A stretch of DNA of 64,000 bases, taken from NCBI RefSeq assembly GCF_016714285.1, contig NZ_JADJNN010000039.1, positions 1 to 64,000 on the forward strand. The letters are read 5' to 3'. This DNA is from Nannocystis sp. (GTDB lineage Bacteria; Myxococcota_A; Polyangia; Nannocystales; Nannocystaceae). The position numbers were made by a program, and so were the translations under genes. Numbering within the stretch: the first letter of the stretch is position 1; the number at the start of each line of letters is the position of its first letter. Shown piece by piece: positions 1 through 15,122 of the stretch. The notes beneath the pieces were generated by a model that saw only the letters and a program-made list of their open reading frames with translations, was not told the origin of the DNA and made no database searches.

Positions 1-57
1 ATGCTCGCGCGACGTCTCGCTCCCGGCAGGCGGGGCGCCGACGATGCTCCCCGGCCC

Positions 58-322
58 AGTGCTGCATGAGCCCGACGCGGTGGCCGGTCGTGCCAGCGAG
101 GTTATTGCGCTCCGCGAATCATCGCTCAGGTCATACAGCTCGGTCAGGTGATATGGCAGGGTGGCACGATACTTTGCGCGGCGGCCGAGTCGGCGCTCGG
201 GCTCGCCGCCGCGGACGGCCAGCTGACGCAGTTCGCGGTCGCTGTCCTTGAGCTCGTCGTGGTAGTGCGGGCGCTGGTGTTGTAGCTGCCGCCGTCGCGG
301 TGGCCGAGGTCGTCGCTGGAAT
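58..322 (-). pseudogene. Sulfatase 3'-end remnant, copy 1
   Basis: Three blocks match separate pieces of the intact sulfatase gene, in the same order: 58-150 matches about 3739-3833 (the C-terminal ELYDLSDD...HNLAG region), 152-258 matches about 4271-4382, and 265-322 matches about 4481-4537. The sequence between the blocks has been deleted and the frame is broken, so this cannot encode a sulfatase. Just after it (318-342) the sequence switches to a segment resembling the lipoprotein upstream region near 3462, so the copy is a mosaic. Confidence 0.75.
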
Positions 323-423
323 CCTGTGCACAGACCGGCGCGCAGCGGCTCCACGCAGATGCGCCTGCTCGCGGTAGGCGCGTAACGACGAGGCGACGAG
401 CGATCGGGTCGCGCGGGCGTGAT

Positions 424-1626
424 TCAGTAATAGACGACAACGCGGCCGGAACCGTCGTACTCAGGGTCGTAGTCAATATCGACCGTGTTGGCGGTGAGAC
501 TCCCGGCGCCGGCGACGACACAGCCGTCCTCCGGGTTGACGTGGCTGCTGCCGCCGCCGCCGCCGCCGCCGCCGAGCATGATGCCAAAGCCATTGTCACA
601 GCGGGGGGAGCCGGCGCCCCCCCCGAACCACCCGCCACCGCCACCACCGCCGCCCAGACCCTGGCCGGATGGGGAACCACCCTGGAATTGCAAACCGCCG
701 CCGCCATGTGGGTCGCCCGGGCAACCGCAGGTGCTCCTTCCACCGTCCCCGCCGCAGTTCGGCGTCGCGCCGAAGCCCCGAGTCCCGTATCCCTCGTCGG
801 TCGGATAATCGGCGCCGTCCTCGCCGATCGCCCCGCCGCCGGCACCGCCCTGGCAGCCCATCCCCGAACAAAGACTGTCCCCGCCCCCCCCGGCCGCCGT
901 GACGAGCTCGATAGGGCCGCGCCGCAGCGCCGAGCGGCCGCCACCGCTCCCGCCGGCGTAGCCTTTGGCCTCGCCGCCCCCGCCGCCCCCGCCATAACGT
1001 GGAATGCCGCCCACCTGGCCGGCCTGGCCGACGATCACCGTCAGCCGCTCTCCAGGGATCACATCGAGCTTGGCGAGGGCGAAGCCGCCGCCGCCGCCGG
1101 AACGGCCGCCGTGGGCCCCCCAGAGCTTCACCCAGATCGACTGGACCCCGTTGGGGACGATCAAGACCTGGTCGTATCCCGTGACTTTGGCGGTCGCCTT
1201 GGTGAGGCCGGTGAGGTCCGGCTTGAGCTGGTCGGCGGTGCAGATCGGCGGCGGTGTGCTCGGGTCGGCGGCGCAGGTGCCGAGGCTCGGCGGCTGGACG
1301 TCGACGTGCCCGTCGCAGTCGTTGTCGATCCCGTCGTTGCAGATATCGTCGTCGGCCGGCAGGACGAACCCTGCGCACGCGCTCCACATGGCGACGCCGT
1401 CCGCGACCTCGCAGGTCTGGGTGCCGGAGACGCAGGTCCCGACGTCCGCGGTGCCCTCGGGCCCGGGGTAGCACGCGACGACCTCGCCTTGCTGGCACAT
1501 CGGCTCTTCGGTCGTGGTCGTGGTCGCGGTCGCGGTCGACGCGAGCATGTCGTCGCTACAGGCGCCCGTCACCATCACTGCCAGCGTCAGCGCCGACCAC
1601 AAGCTCACGGGTTGAAGCGCATGCAT
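424..1626 (-). CDS. Glycine-rich MopE-type lipoprotein, copy 1
   Basis: Encodes 400 residues. A signal peptide ends in the lipobox VTGAC (Cys23), so the product is probably a lipoprotein. Residues about 43-115 are Cys-rich and contain DDDICNDGIDNDCDGHVDV, the MopE-type putative metal-binding motif found in many myxobacterial surface proteins. From about 160 to the end it is extremely glycine-rich, with runs of six to nine Gly between WVKLWG, LTVIVG and VVVYY blocks. That pattern is typical of the bacterial relatives of the ALK/LTK glycine-rich domain. A Shine-Dalgarno AGGAG lies 7 bases before the ATG. It is a tandem paralogue of the gene at 2144-3310 and differs mainly in a longer Thr linker after the lipobox and in the glycine tracts. 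Function unknown; probably a cell-surface or secreted adhesive or structural protein. Confidence 0.85.
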   Translation of the reverse strand: MHALQPVSLWSALTLAVMVTGACSDDMLASTATATTTTTEEPMCQQGEVVACYPGPEGTADVGTCVSGTQTCEVADGVAMWSACAGFVLPADDDICNDGIDNDCDGHVDVQPPSLGTCAADPSTPPPICTADQLKPDLTGLTKATAKVTGYDQVLIVPNGVQSIWVKLWGAHGGRSGGGGGFALAKLDVIPGERLTVIVGQAGQVGGIPRYGGGGGGGEAKGYAGGSGGGRSALRRGPIELVTAAGGGGDSLCSGMGCQGGAGGGAIGEDGADYPTDEGYGTRGFGATPNCGGDGGRSTCGCPGDPHGGGGLQFQGGSPSGQGLGGGGGGGGWFGGGAGSPRCDNGFGIMLGGGGGGGGSSHVNPEDGCVVAGAGSLTANTVDIDYDPEYDGSGRVVVYY

Positions 1627-1924
1627 CTCGAGCTCCTTTGAACGGCCTCGGCGAGCCTATCATCTTCTTCGTGGCCTTGAGGACCGGTCCATGGATACGG
1701 GCACGCGGTCACGAAGCGCGCTTCGGCGCCGCGCTCCTCGAAAGCTCCAGACACGTCGCTGCTCAATCGCTGGAGTCCTGTGCAGATGCCGGCGTGCACG
1801 GGGGCGCCGGGCTGACGAGTCTTCGCCCGAGAGGGTTGTTCGCGTAGAGCTTGCCCGCCTATCCATGCTCGCGCGACGTCTCGCTCCCGGAGACGAGCGG
1901 GGCGCCGACGATGCTCCCCGGCCC

Positions 1925-2060
1925 AGTGCTGCATGAGCCCGACGCGGTGGCCGGTCGTGCCAGCGAGGTTATTGCGCTCCGCGAATCGTCGCTCAGGTCA
2001 TACAGATCGGTCAGGTTATGGCAGGGTGGCACGATAGTTCTCGCGGCGGCCGAGTCGGCG
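1925..2060 (-). pseudogene. Sulfatase 3'-end remnant, copy 2
   Basis: A shorter relic of the sulfatase 3' end: 1925-2018 matches about 3739-3833 and 2019-2060 matches about 4271-4310. Everything beyond is gone, and the sequence then runs into the same 80-base tail that precedes the lipoprotein stop in copy 1. No open frame is preserved. Confidence 0.7.
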
Positions 2061-2143
2061 CGCAGTGGCTCCACGCATATGCGCCTGCTCGCGGCAGGCG
2101 CGTAGCGACGACGCGACGAGCGATCGGGTCGCGCGGGCGCAAC

Positions 2144-3310
<1,167 letters not shown>

Positions 3311-3650
3311 CTCGAGCTCCTTTGAACGGCCTCGGCGAGCCTATCATCTTCTTCGTGGCGTCGAGGACCGGTCCATGGATACGGTGACGCGGTCACGAAG
3401 CGCGCTTCGGCGCCGCGCTCCTCGAAAGCTCCAGACCGACGTTGCTGCTCAATCGCTGGAGTCCTGTGCACATGCCGGCGTGCACGGGGCGTCGGGCTTA
3501 CGAGTCTTCGCCCGAGAACGTTGTTCGCGTGGAGCTTGCCCGCCTATCCATGCTCGCGCGACGTCTCGCTCCCATAGACGAGCGGGGCGCCGACGATGCT
3601 CGTCCGGGGAGCAAGGCCGGAGGACGTGGGAAGCAGCGGGAGACCCTGCC
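3311..3650. other. Duplicated upstream region, no gene seen
   Basis: About 340 bases between the start of the second lipoprotein gene and the end of the sulfatase gene. Bases 3311-3548 are nearly identical to 1627-1863, so both paralogues should share a promoter. A TAGGCT hexamer on the minus strand lies about 30 bases before each start (plus-strand positions 1654-1659 in copy 1), but there is no convincing -35 box. I see no open frame that looks like a gene. Confidence 0.5.
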
Positions 3651-7954
<4,304 letters not shown>

Positions 7955-8335
7955 CGGCGGACGATACGGCAAATCCGCGGCACGGGCCACGTGATCCGGC
8001 GCGGAACAGGCATCGGGAGTACACTGCCGCTCCGTCGATGAACACGCGCCAAGACCACCCTGGGGGCCCAAAGCCCCGCGTTTTGCGAGGTCGCGGAGCG
8101 TGGGTCACGTGTGAGAGATCCAGGCAGGAGAGGCGAGCTCGCGGGCTTGTCTCGGAGCGTTGCTTGCCCAAGATCTTGCGGGTTTTATTACAAAGTTTTC
8201 CGTCGGTGTAATTCTCTCCGTCCTTTGGGCGGGTTTTCGGTTCTGGCACCCCCGATCGCCGTCTCTCGCGTTCCTCGCGGACCGCGTGATCCAGCCTCGG
8301 GGCTGACGGCACTCACCGACCGCCGCGCGGCGGCC
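7955..8335. other. Divergent intergenic region, no gene seen
   Basis: About 380 bases separate the thiC riboswitch from the DUF4215 lipoprotein gene. Minus strand: TATCGT (7966-7961) is a plausible -10 for thiC. Plus strand: the only A/T-rich patch, 8181-8215, may hold the promoter of the lipoprotein gene, but I cannot pair a good -35 with a -10. No small gene is convincing. Confidence 0.4.
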
Positions 8336-9889
8336 ATGAAGAAGGCGACCATGCAGATGCAAGCACAACTCCGGACCCTCATGAGCGCCCTGGTGCTGGT
8401 CGTCGCCGCGTGCGGTGGCGACGACGGTCCGGGCAGCCTGAGCGACGCGAGCGAGGGCTCGACGGGGGTGACAGGGAGCACCGGCGACGTGGCGACCACG
8501 GGCGAGCCGGGGAGCTGCGGCGACGGCGTGGTCGACCCGGGCGAGGGCTGCGACGAGGGGGCGGGCAACGGGGAGACCGCGAGCTGCACGCCGCTGTGCC
8601 AGGCGGCGAGCTGCGGGGACGGCTTTGTCGGCCCGGGGGAGGCCTGCGACGACGGCGACGCGGACGACAACGACGAGTGCACGAACGAGTGCCGGGCGCC
8701 GAGCTGCGGCGACGGGGTGCTCCTGGCGGGCGCGGAGGAGTGCGACGACGGCAACCGCGACAACAGCGACATCTGCCTGTCGACTTGCGTGCTGGCGAAG
8801 TGCGGCGACGGCTACGTGCGCGAGGAGACCGAGAGCTGCGACGACGCCAACAGCGACAACAGCGACGCGTGCCTGAGCAGCTGCAAGCTGGCGAAGTGCG
8901 GCGACGGCTACGTGCGCGAGGGCGAGGAGCAGTGCGACGACAGCAACGCGGACAACAGCGACGCGTGCCTCGAGGGCTGCGTGATCGCCAGCTGCGGCGA
9001 CGGCTACGTCAACGAGGGGATCGAGGCCTGCGACGACGGCAATGACATCGACGACGACGGCTGCAACAACCTGTGCGCGCAGCCGGCGACCTGCGACGAC
9101 GAGCAGGAGAACGGGATGGAGTCGGACATCGACTGCGGCGGGCCGGTGTGCGCGGGCTGCGAGGACGGCGAGAAGTGCCTGGCCGGGAGCGACTGCGAGT
9201 CGACCTTCTGCGACCAGCACGTGTGCGTGACGCCGAAGCACTGCCGGGACATCCGCGACCTCGGGCTGGCCGACGCGGACGGGATGTACCTGGTCGACCC
9301 GGACGGGCCGGGGGTCGGCGACAAGCCGCTGTTCACCTACTGCGAGATGAGCTTCAACGGGGGCGGGTGGACGGCGGTGTTCAACATGCGCGAGAAGCCG
9401 GTCGGCGAGGCCTCGGCGGCGGCGATGCTGGCCGCGATCAGCAAGAACGGGCCGCACGAGGTGGTGCTGCCGGGCTCGAACAGCCCGGCGATCCTGACGG
9501 AGGGCCTCGAGCTGTCGCAGTTCACCGAGGCGCTGTTCGGCTGGGCCCCGACGCTGACCGGCGACGTGACCCGCTACGGCAAGCTGACGAAGAACGACGG
9601 CTTCGTGGGCGTGTGTTACCTCGACGGCTTCTGCGGGGCGGGCAAGGAGGTCGGCGAGTTCGACATCGTGCCGACCGGGAACACGCGGGTGCTCTTCACC
9701 GGCAAGCCGACCGATCAGCCGCACGTGGGGCTCGGCTTCGACGACCAGATCATCGTGTGGGGCTACGACCGCAACGCGCAGAACGGCAGCAATTGGGGCA
9801 ACTGGGACGACGAGGGGCCGTGCTGCAAGGCCGGGAACACGCCGCAGATCACCGAGATCGGCTGGCGCTACGTGATCTATCTGCGCTGA
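8336..9889 (+). CDS. DUF4215-repeat lipoprotein with fibrinogen-like C-terminal domain
   Basis: Encodes 517 residues from the ATG at 8336, chosen because it gives a proper signal peptide with lipobox VVAAC (Cys26); upstream in-frame codons give no export signal. After a Ser/Thr/Gly linker come six tandem Cys-rich repeats of the type CGDGxVxxxExCDDGNxDNxDxC (DUF4215), residues about 60-250. A C/D-rich segment (CDDEQENGMESDIDCGG) follows. The last 210 residues begin HCRDIRDLG and contain YCEMSFNGGGWTAVF, the start of a fibrinogen beta/gamma-like C-terminal domain. It also has WGNWDDEG and a terminal GWRYVIYLR. Probably surface-anchored and involved in carbohydrate or protein binding; ligand unknown. 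It converges with the FHA regulator gene over a palindrome cluster. Confidence 0.85.
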   Translation: MKKATMQMQAQLRTLMSALVLVVAACGGDDGPGSLSDASEGSTGVTGSTGDVATTGEPGSCGDGVVDPGEGCDEGAGNGETASCTPLCQAASCGDGFVGPGEACDDGDADDNDECTNECRAPSCGDGVLLAGAEECDDGNRDNSDICLSTCVLAKCGDGYVREETESCDDANSDNSDACLSSCKLAKCGDGYVREGEEQCDDSNADNSDACLEGCVIASCGDGYVNEGIEACDDGNDIDDDGCNNLCAQPATCDDEQENGMESDIDCGGPVCAGCEDGEKCLAGSDCESTFCDQHVCVTPKHCRDIRDLGLADADGMYLVDPDGPGVGDKPLFTYCEMSFNGGGWTAVFNMREKPVGEASAAAMLAAISKNGPHEVVLPGSNSPAILTEGLELSQFTEALFGWAPTLTGDVTRYGKLTKNDGFVGVCYLDGFCGAGKEVGEFDIVPTGNTRVLFTGKPTDQPHVGLGFDDQIIVWGYDRNAQNGSNWGNWDDEGPCCKAGNTPQITEIGWRYVIYLR

Positions 9890-9904
9890 GGAGATGGCCT
9901 CTTG

Positions 9905-9991
9905 GGACATGTCCGGTGGGGCGTGTCCGGTGGGCATGTCGCGGTGAGGCGCTGGGCCGGACATGTCCGGTGGGACATGTCCTTGGGGGCA
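9905..9991. repeat. Palindrome cluster between convergent genes
   Basis: Contains GGACATGTCC at 9905-9914, a degenerate copy near 9924, a perfect copy with 8-base arms, ACATGTCC-GGTG-GGACATGT (9961-9980), and an overlapping copy TGTCC-TTGG-GGGCA (9978-9991). The cluster fills the gap between the stops at 9889 and 9995-9997 and could fold as a hairpin in either transcript. There is no T-tract. Confidence 0.75.
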
Positions 9992-9994
9992 GGC

Positions 9995-11269
9995 TCAGGG
10001 GGCGCCGTGCAGCCAGGCGGCGAGGGTGCTGCGCGGGATGGCGAGCTGGAGGGCGGCCTTGCGGATCGAGCCGGCGTCGTCGACGACGCGGTGGAGCAGG
10101 GCGCGGTGCATCTCGGCGTAGGTGCCGCGCGGGACGGCGATGGCGGGCGGGGCCTGGGCGCTGGCGGCGGGCACGAGGTCGGCGGCGGTGAGCGGGCCGT
10201 CGACGGTGGCGGCGGCGCGCAGGAGGGCGTTGTGCAGCTCGCGGATGTTGCCGGGCCAGGCGTGGGCGGTGGCGGCGGCGACGGCCGCGGGGGTGAGGCA
10301 GATCGGGCGGCCGAGCTCGCTGGCGAGGCCGGCGGCGAAGTGCTCGAGCAGGGCCGGGATGTCCGCGCTGCGGTCGCGCAGGGCAGGGAGCTCGACCTGG
10401 AGGGCGCCGAGGCGGTGGAACAGGTCGCCGCGGAAGCGCTGGGCGGCGACCAGGGCCTCGAGCGGCTGGTGGGTGGCGGCGACGACCCGGACCTCGACCG
10501 CTTGCTCGCCCTCGCCGCCGACTGGGACGACGCGGCGGGTCTCTAACACGCGCAGGAGCTTGGCCTGCAGCGGGAGCGGGAGCTCGGCGACCTCGTCGAG
10601 GAAGAGGGTGCCGCCGCTGGCGCGGGCGAAGGCGCCGTGGTGGGCGCGCACGGCCCCGGTGAAGGCGCCGCGGACGTGGCCGAACAGCTCGCTCTCACAC
10701 AGGCCCTCGGGGATGGCGCCGCAGTTGAGGGCGACGAAGGGGCCGGCGGCGCGGGGGCTGTGCTGGTGGAGGGCGCGGGCGGCGAGCTCCTTGCCGGTGC
10801 CGGTCTCGCCGCGGACGAGCACGGGTTGCGGGAGCGGGGCGAGGCGGAGGAGGGCCCGCTCGAGCGCGCAGAAGGCCGGGGAGGCGCCGACCATGCCGAG
10901 CGGGCCGGGCTGCGGGCGCGGGCGCGGGTGCTGGGCGACCACGCTGGCTCGCCAGCCGCCGAGCTGGACGTGGGCGCCGGGGCCGAGGTAGGCCCGGGCG
11001 ACGCGGACGCCGTCGACGTAGGTGCCGTTGGTGGAGCCCTCGTCCTCGATCACGTGGCGGTCGCCGTCGGCGAAGATGCGGGCGTGGCGGGCGGAGGCGT
11101 AGCGGTCGGCGAGCTGGAGGTCGGCGAGCGGGCCGCTGCCGAGCAGCAGCGGGCGGCCGGGCTCGAGCGCGACGCGGCCGGCGGCGTGGACGAGGGCGAG
11201 GCGGCCGGGCGAGGCGGGGCCGGCGAGCTGGATGGTGGGGTCGCGGTCGATGCGGGGAGGCGAGGGCAC
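9995..11269 (-). CDS. FHA-domain sigma-54-dependent activator
   Basis: Encodes 424 residues if the GTG at 11269 is used (VPSPPRIDRDPTIQLAG). The open frame runs further upstream, but that part is low-complexity Arg/Ala sequence unlike the family. An FHA domain (GSGPLADLQLADRYASARH ... STNGTYVDG) occupies about residues 35-110 and should bind a phosphothreonine peptide. An AAA+ domain follows with Walker A GETGTGKE, the sigma-54 contact loop GAFTGA, Walker B GGTLFLDEVAELP and the arginine-finger region. The C-terminus has a Fis-type helix-turn-helix (GSIRKAALQLAIPRSTLAAW). This architecture, common in myxobacteria, couples Ser/Thr kinase signalling to sigma-54 transcription. Target genes unknown. 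Confidence 0.92.
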   Translation of the reverse strand: MPSPPRIDRDPTIQLAGPASPGRLALVHAAGRVALEPGRPLLLGSGPLADLQLADRYASARHARIFADGDRHVIEDEGSTNGTYVDGVRVARAYLGPGAHVQLGGWRASVVAQHPRPRPQPGPLGMVGASPAFCALERALLRLAPLPQPVLVRGETGTGKELAARALHQHSPRAAGPFVALNCGAIPEGLCESELFGHVRGAFTGAVRAHHGAFARASGGTLFLDEVAELPLPLQAKLLRVLETRRVVPVGGEGEQAVEVRVVAATHQPLEALVAAQRFRGDLFHRLGALQVELPALRDRSADIPALLEHFAAGLASELGRPICLTPAAVAAATAHAWPGNIRELHNALLRAAATVDGPLTAADLVPAASAQAPPAIAVPRGTYAEMHRALLHRVVDDAGSIRKAALQLAIPRSTLAAWLHGAP

Positions 11270-11409
11270 GCGCGGTGGTCGTGCGTGCGCGCGCGACCGT
11301 TGCAGCTGCAGCGAAAAAACTCGCGGGTGAGTTCGGCGGTCGCGGCAGCAGCAGCGAGAGGGCTCGCGGGTGGGGTCGGCGGTCGTTGCAGCTGCAGCGA
11401 AGCGCGGGG

Positions 11410-11640
11410 TCAGGGGTCGGCGGGGCGGCGCCGCCGGGGCCGTAGCGCGAGGATCGCGGCGTCGGCGGCGGCGGGGGTCCTGCACCACACGGCGTGGTGG
11501 CCGGGGCCCTTCGACTCGAGGCCTGCCTCGCAGCCGATCACGGCGTCGCGGGCCCAGAACTCGTGGAGGTGGCGCAGGAAGTGTTGCGCGGTGCCCTCGG
11601 CGTGGGGGCCGAAGAAGTCCCAGGCGTAGATCGTGGTCAT
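11410..11640 (-). CDS. Small hypothetical protein
   Basis: Encodes 76 residues, MTTIYAWDFFGPHAEG onwards, with a Trp/His-rich first half and a basic Arg/Pro-rich end. Its composition (FFGPHAEGTAQHFLRHLHEFW) looks like a folded protein rather than a shadow frame of GC-rich DNA. The resemblance of the start to small ferredoxin-like or DUF-type domains is only an impression. It lies upstream of the FHA regulator and divergent from the lipoprotein gene at 11708. I do not recognise the family. Confidence 0.5.
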   Translation of the reverse strand: MTTIYAWDFFGPHAEGTAQHFLRHLHEFWARDAVIGCEAGLESKGPGHHAVWCRTPAAADAAILALRPRRRRPADP

Positions 11641-11671
11641 CGCGGCGCGATGGTCGGCGCGATCCGGCGCT

Positions 11672-11701
11672 TTGACAAGCTTCGCGGCGGGCTCCTATGC
11701 T
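11672..11701 (+). promoter_or_regulatory. Sigma-70-type promoter, leaderless
   Basis: TTGACA (11672-11677), an 18-base spacer and TATGCT (11696-11701). The expected transcript start, 7 bases later, is the A of the ATG at 11708, so the lipoprotein mRNA should have no 5' leader. Confidence 0.7.
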
Positions 11702-11707
11702 GCGCGT

Positions 11708-12370
11708 ATGGCATTGATTCGGCGGGTGGATGGGGTTGGCGGGGTGATCGCCGCGGTGTGGGTGGGGCTTTGCGTGGGCTGTGGTGACAGCGGCGGGGGC
11801 AGTGCGTCGCAGTCCGCCAGCGAGAGCCAGAGCGGCAGCGACGGGAGCACCGGGACGGGGACCGCCACGGCGCCGACCGGGTCGGACTCGATGAGCGCGA
11901 GCACCACCGGAGCCGAGGGCTCGATGAGCGAGAGCCTGAGCGGGACGACCGCGGCGGACGGCAGCATGAGCGAGAGCCTGAGCGGGACCAACGGCTCGGG
12001 GGTGGAGTCGGAGAGCGTTTCGGGGAGCACCAGCGGGACCACGGGGATGGTCAGCGGCGGCGGCGAGACGACCGGAACCACGGGCGAGCCGCCGGTGATC
12101 TGCGGCGACATCGAGAACGAGGCGGATTGCGTGCAGGCCGGGTGTCTGGCGTTCATCGGTCGCCTGTTCGTGACCAACGACGCGGATCTCTGCCTCGACC
12201 CGCCGAGCTTCCTGGGCTGCGGCGATCCGGCGCCGTGCGCGGCGGTCGAGACCTACGCGTGCAAGGGCATGAACAAGTATCAGCTGCCGAGCGCGTGCAT
12301 CCCGGTCGGGTACATGAACTGCGCCAAGCCGCCGGACGCGGGCGGCGACGGCTGGCCTGACTGCAACTGA
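11708..12370 (+). CDS. Ser/Thr/Gly-rich lipoprotein with Cys-rich C-terminus
   Basis: Encodes 220 residues from the ATG at 11708, which follows a strong promoter with no room for a leader. The signal peptide ends in CVGCGDS (lipid Cys25). Residues about 30-130 are a flexible linker of Ser, Thr and Gly with repeats of SMSESLSGT. The last 90 residues form a small domain with about ten Cys (CGDIENEADC, CLDPPSFLGCGDPAPC, CIPVGYMNC) that probably make disulfides outside the cell. Function unknown; the layout is typical of myxobacterial outer-surface lipoproteins. Confidence 0.75.
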   Translation: MALIRRVDGVGGVIAAVWVGLCVGCGDSGGGSASQSASESQSGSDGSTGTGTATAPTGSDSMSASTTGAEGSMSESLSGTTAADGSMSESLSGTNGSGVESESVSGSTSGTTGMVSGGGETTGTTGEPPVICGDIENEADCVQAGCLAFIGRLFVTNDADLCLDPPSFLGCGDPAPCAAVETYACKGMNKYQLPSACIPVGYMNCAKPPDAGGDGWPDCN

Positions 12371-12437
12371 TGCGGCGGCGTCCGGCTGTCCGCGTGGCGG
12401 CCTGGGCCAGCGGATGCGGCGGCGTGGCTGTCCGCGT
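12369..12437. repeat. 25-base direct repeat
   Basis: GATGCGGCGGCGT followed by GGCTGTCCGCGT occurs from 12369 (overlapping the lipoprotein stop) and again from 12413, with a 2-base difference. It contains the half-site CTGTCC. Confidence 0.5.
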
Positions 12438-12530
12438 CACGGGGAGGCGACAGGATGGTCACGGGAGGGCGGCCTCGGGTGTGTCACGGGGGGGTCGCGC
12501 TTCGGTGGCGGGCGGGCCATGGCCGTGGTG

Positions 12531-12536
12531 TATGAT
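12531..12536 (+). promoter_or_regulatory. Possible -10 box for the two-component operon
   Basis: TATGAT lies 27 bases before the response-regulator ATG. No convincing -35 is present at the right distance. Confidence 0.3.
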
Positions 12537-12562
12537 GCGCGCGCGCCCGAGCGGCGCGGGCC

Positions 12563-13273
12563 ATGAACGGACTGATCCTCATCGTCGAAGACGAGCGCGA
12601 CCTGGTGGCGACCCTCGAGTACGCGCTCGAGAAGGAGGGCTTCCGGACCCGCTCGGCGTACACGGGTCGGCAGGCGCTCGAGATCGCGGCGAGCGAGCCG
12701 GGGCCGGAGCTGGTGCTGCTGGATCTGATGCTGCCGGACATGTCGGGCACCCAGGTGTGTCAGGGGCTCCGCACCGGGGAGCGGACCAAGAACTTGCCGG
12801 TGATCATGATGACGGCCAAGTCGGAGGAGGTCGATCGCGTGGTCGGCTTCGAGGTCGGGGCCGACGACTATGTGGTCAAGCCGTTTAGCCTGCGCGAGCT
12901 GATGCTGCGCATCCGGGCGGTGCTGCGGCGCAAGGCGCCGAATGAGACCGCGGCGGTGCCGAGCAGCTACGGGCGCCTGCGCGTCGACATGGACGGGCAT
13001 CGGGTGTGGGTCGACGACGCGGAGGTGGTGTTGACGGCGCTCGAGTTTCGCCTGCTGACGACGCTGATCGCGAGGCGCGGGCGGGTCCAGACCCGCGACG
13101 CGCTGCTGGGGGACGTGTGGGGGGTGCAGCCGGGGCTGACGACGCGCACGGTCGACACCCACGTCCGGCGCCTGCGCAAGAAGCTGGGCGAGGTGGCCGA
13201 CTACGTGCAGACGCTGCGCGGGGTCGGGTACCGCTTCACGACCGATCTGCGCGAGCGCGAGGAGGATCTGTAG
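12563..13273 (+). CDS. OmpR/PhoB-family response regulator
   Basis: Encodes 236 residues. The receiver domain (1-120) has the acidic pocket VEDE, the phosphorylated Asp54 in LLDLMLPDMSG, the MMTAKS switch region and ADDYVVKPFS with the conserved Lys. The C-terminal winged helix (about 130-230) has LTALEFRLLTTL and RTVDTHVRRLRKKLG...GVGYRF, the PhoB/OmpR DNA-binding signature. It is followed after one base by its histidine kinase gene, so the two form one operon. Closest in type to PhoB, but no pst or phoU gene is nearby, so phosphate control is not shown. Confidence 0.93.
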   Translation: MNGLILIVEDERDLVATLEYALEKEGFRTRSAYTGRQALEIAASEPGPELVLLDLMLPDMSGTQVCQGLRTGERTKNLPVIMMTAKSEEVDRVVGFEVGADDYVVKPFSLRELMLRIRAVLRRKAPNETAAVPSSYGRLRVDMDGHRVWVDDAEVVLTALEFRLLTTLIARRGRVQTRDALLGDVWGVQPGLTTRTVDTHVRRLRKKLGEVADYVQTLRGVGYRFTTDLREREEDL

Positions 13274-13274
13274 C

Positions 13275-15044
<1,770 letters not shown>

Positions 15045-15048
15045 GCGA

Positions 15049-15100
15049 AACGATCGGTGGCGCGGAGGTCCGTGCGACGTCCTGCGCGCCGCCGATCGTT
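15049..15100. terminator. Bidirectional terminator-like hairpin
   Basis: Arms 15049-15064 and 15085-15100 pair over 16 bases with a single G-T mismatch (AACGATCGGTGGCGCG with CGCGCCGCCGATCGTT), loop 20 bases. It lies between the convergent genes ending at 15044 and 15123, so it may end transcription from both sides. No long T-tract. Confidence 0.6.
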
Positions 15101-15122
15101 CACGGCCCAGGGTGTCGAGCTC

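Noticed and set aside
541..1641. Long plus-strand open frame opposite the first lipoprotein gene (Ala-rich)
   Set aside because: It is the antisense of glycine codon runs; the minus-strand protein has a signal peptide, lipobox and conserved motif, and a paralogue with the same frame.
8176..8214. TTGCGG and TGTAAT as a promoter for the DUF4215 gene
   Set aside because: The spacer would be 25 bases, too long for a sigma-70 promoter.
12729..12745. GGACATGTCGGGC as a palindrome copy
   Set aside because: It codes for the conserved PDMSG turn of response regulators and lacks the TGTCC-N4-GGACA arrangement.
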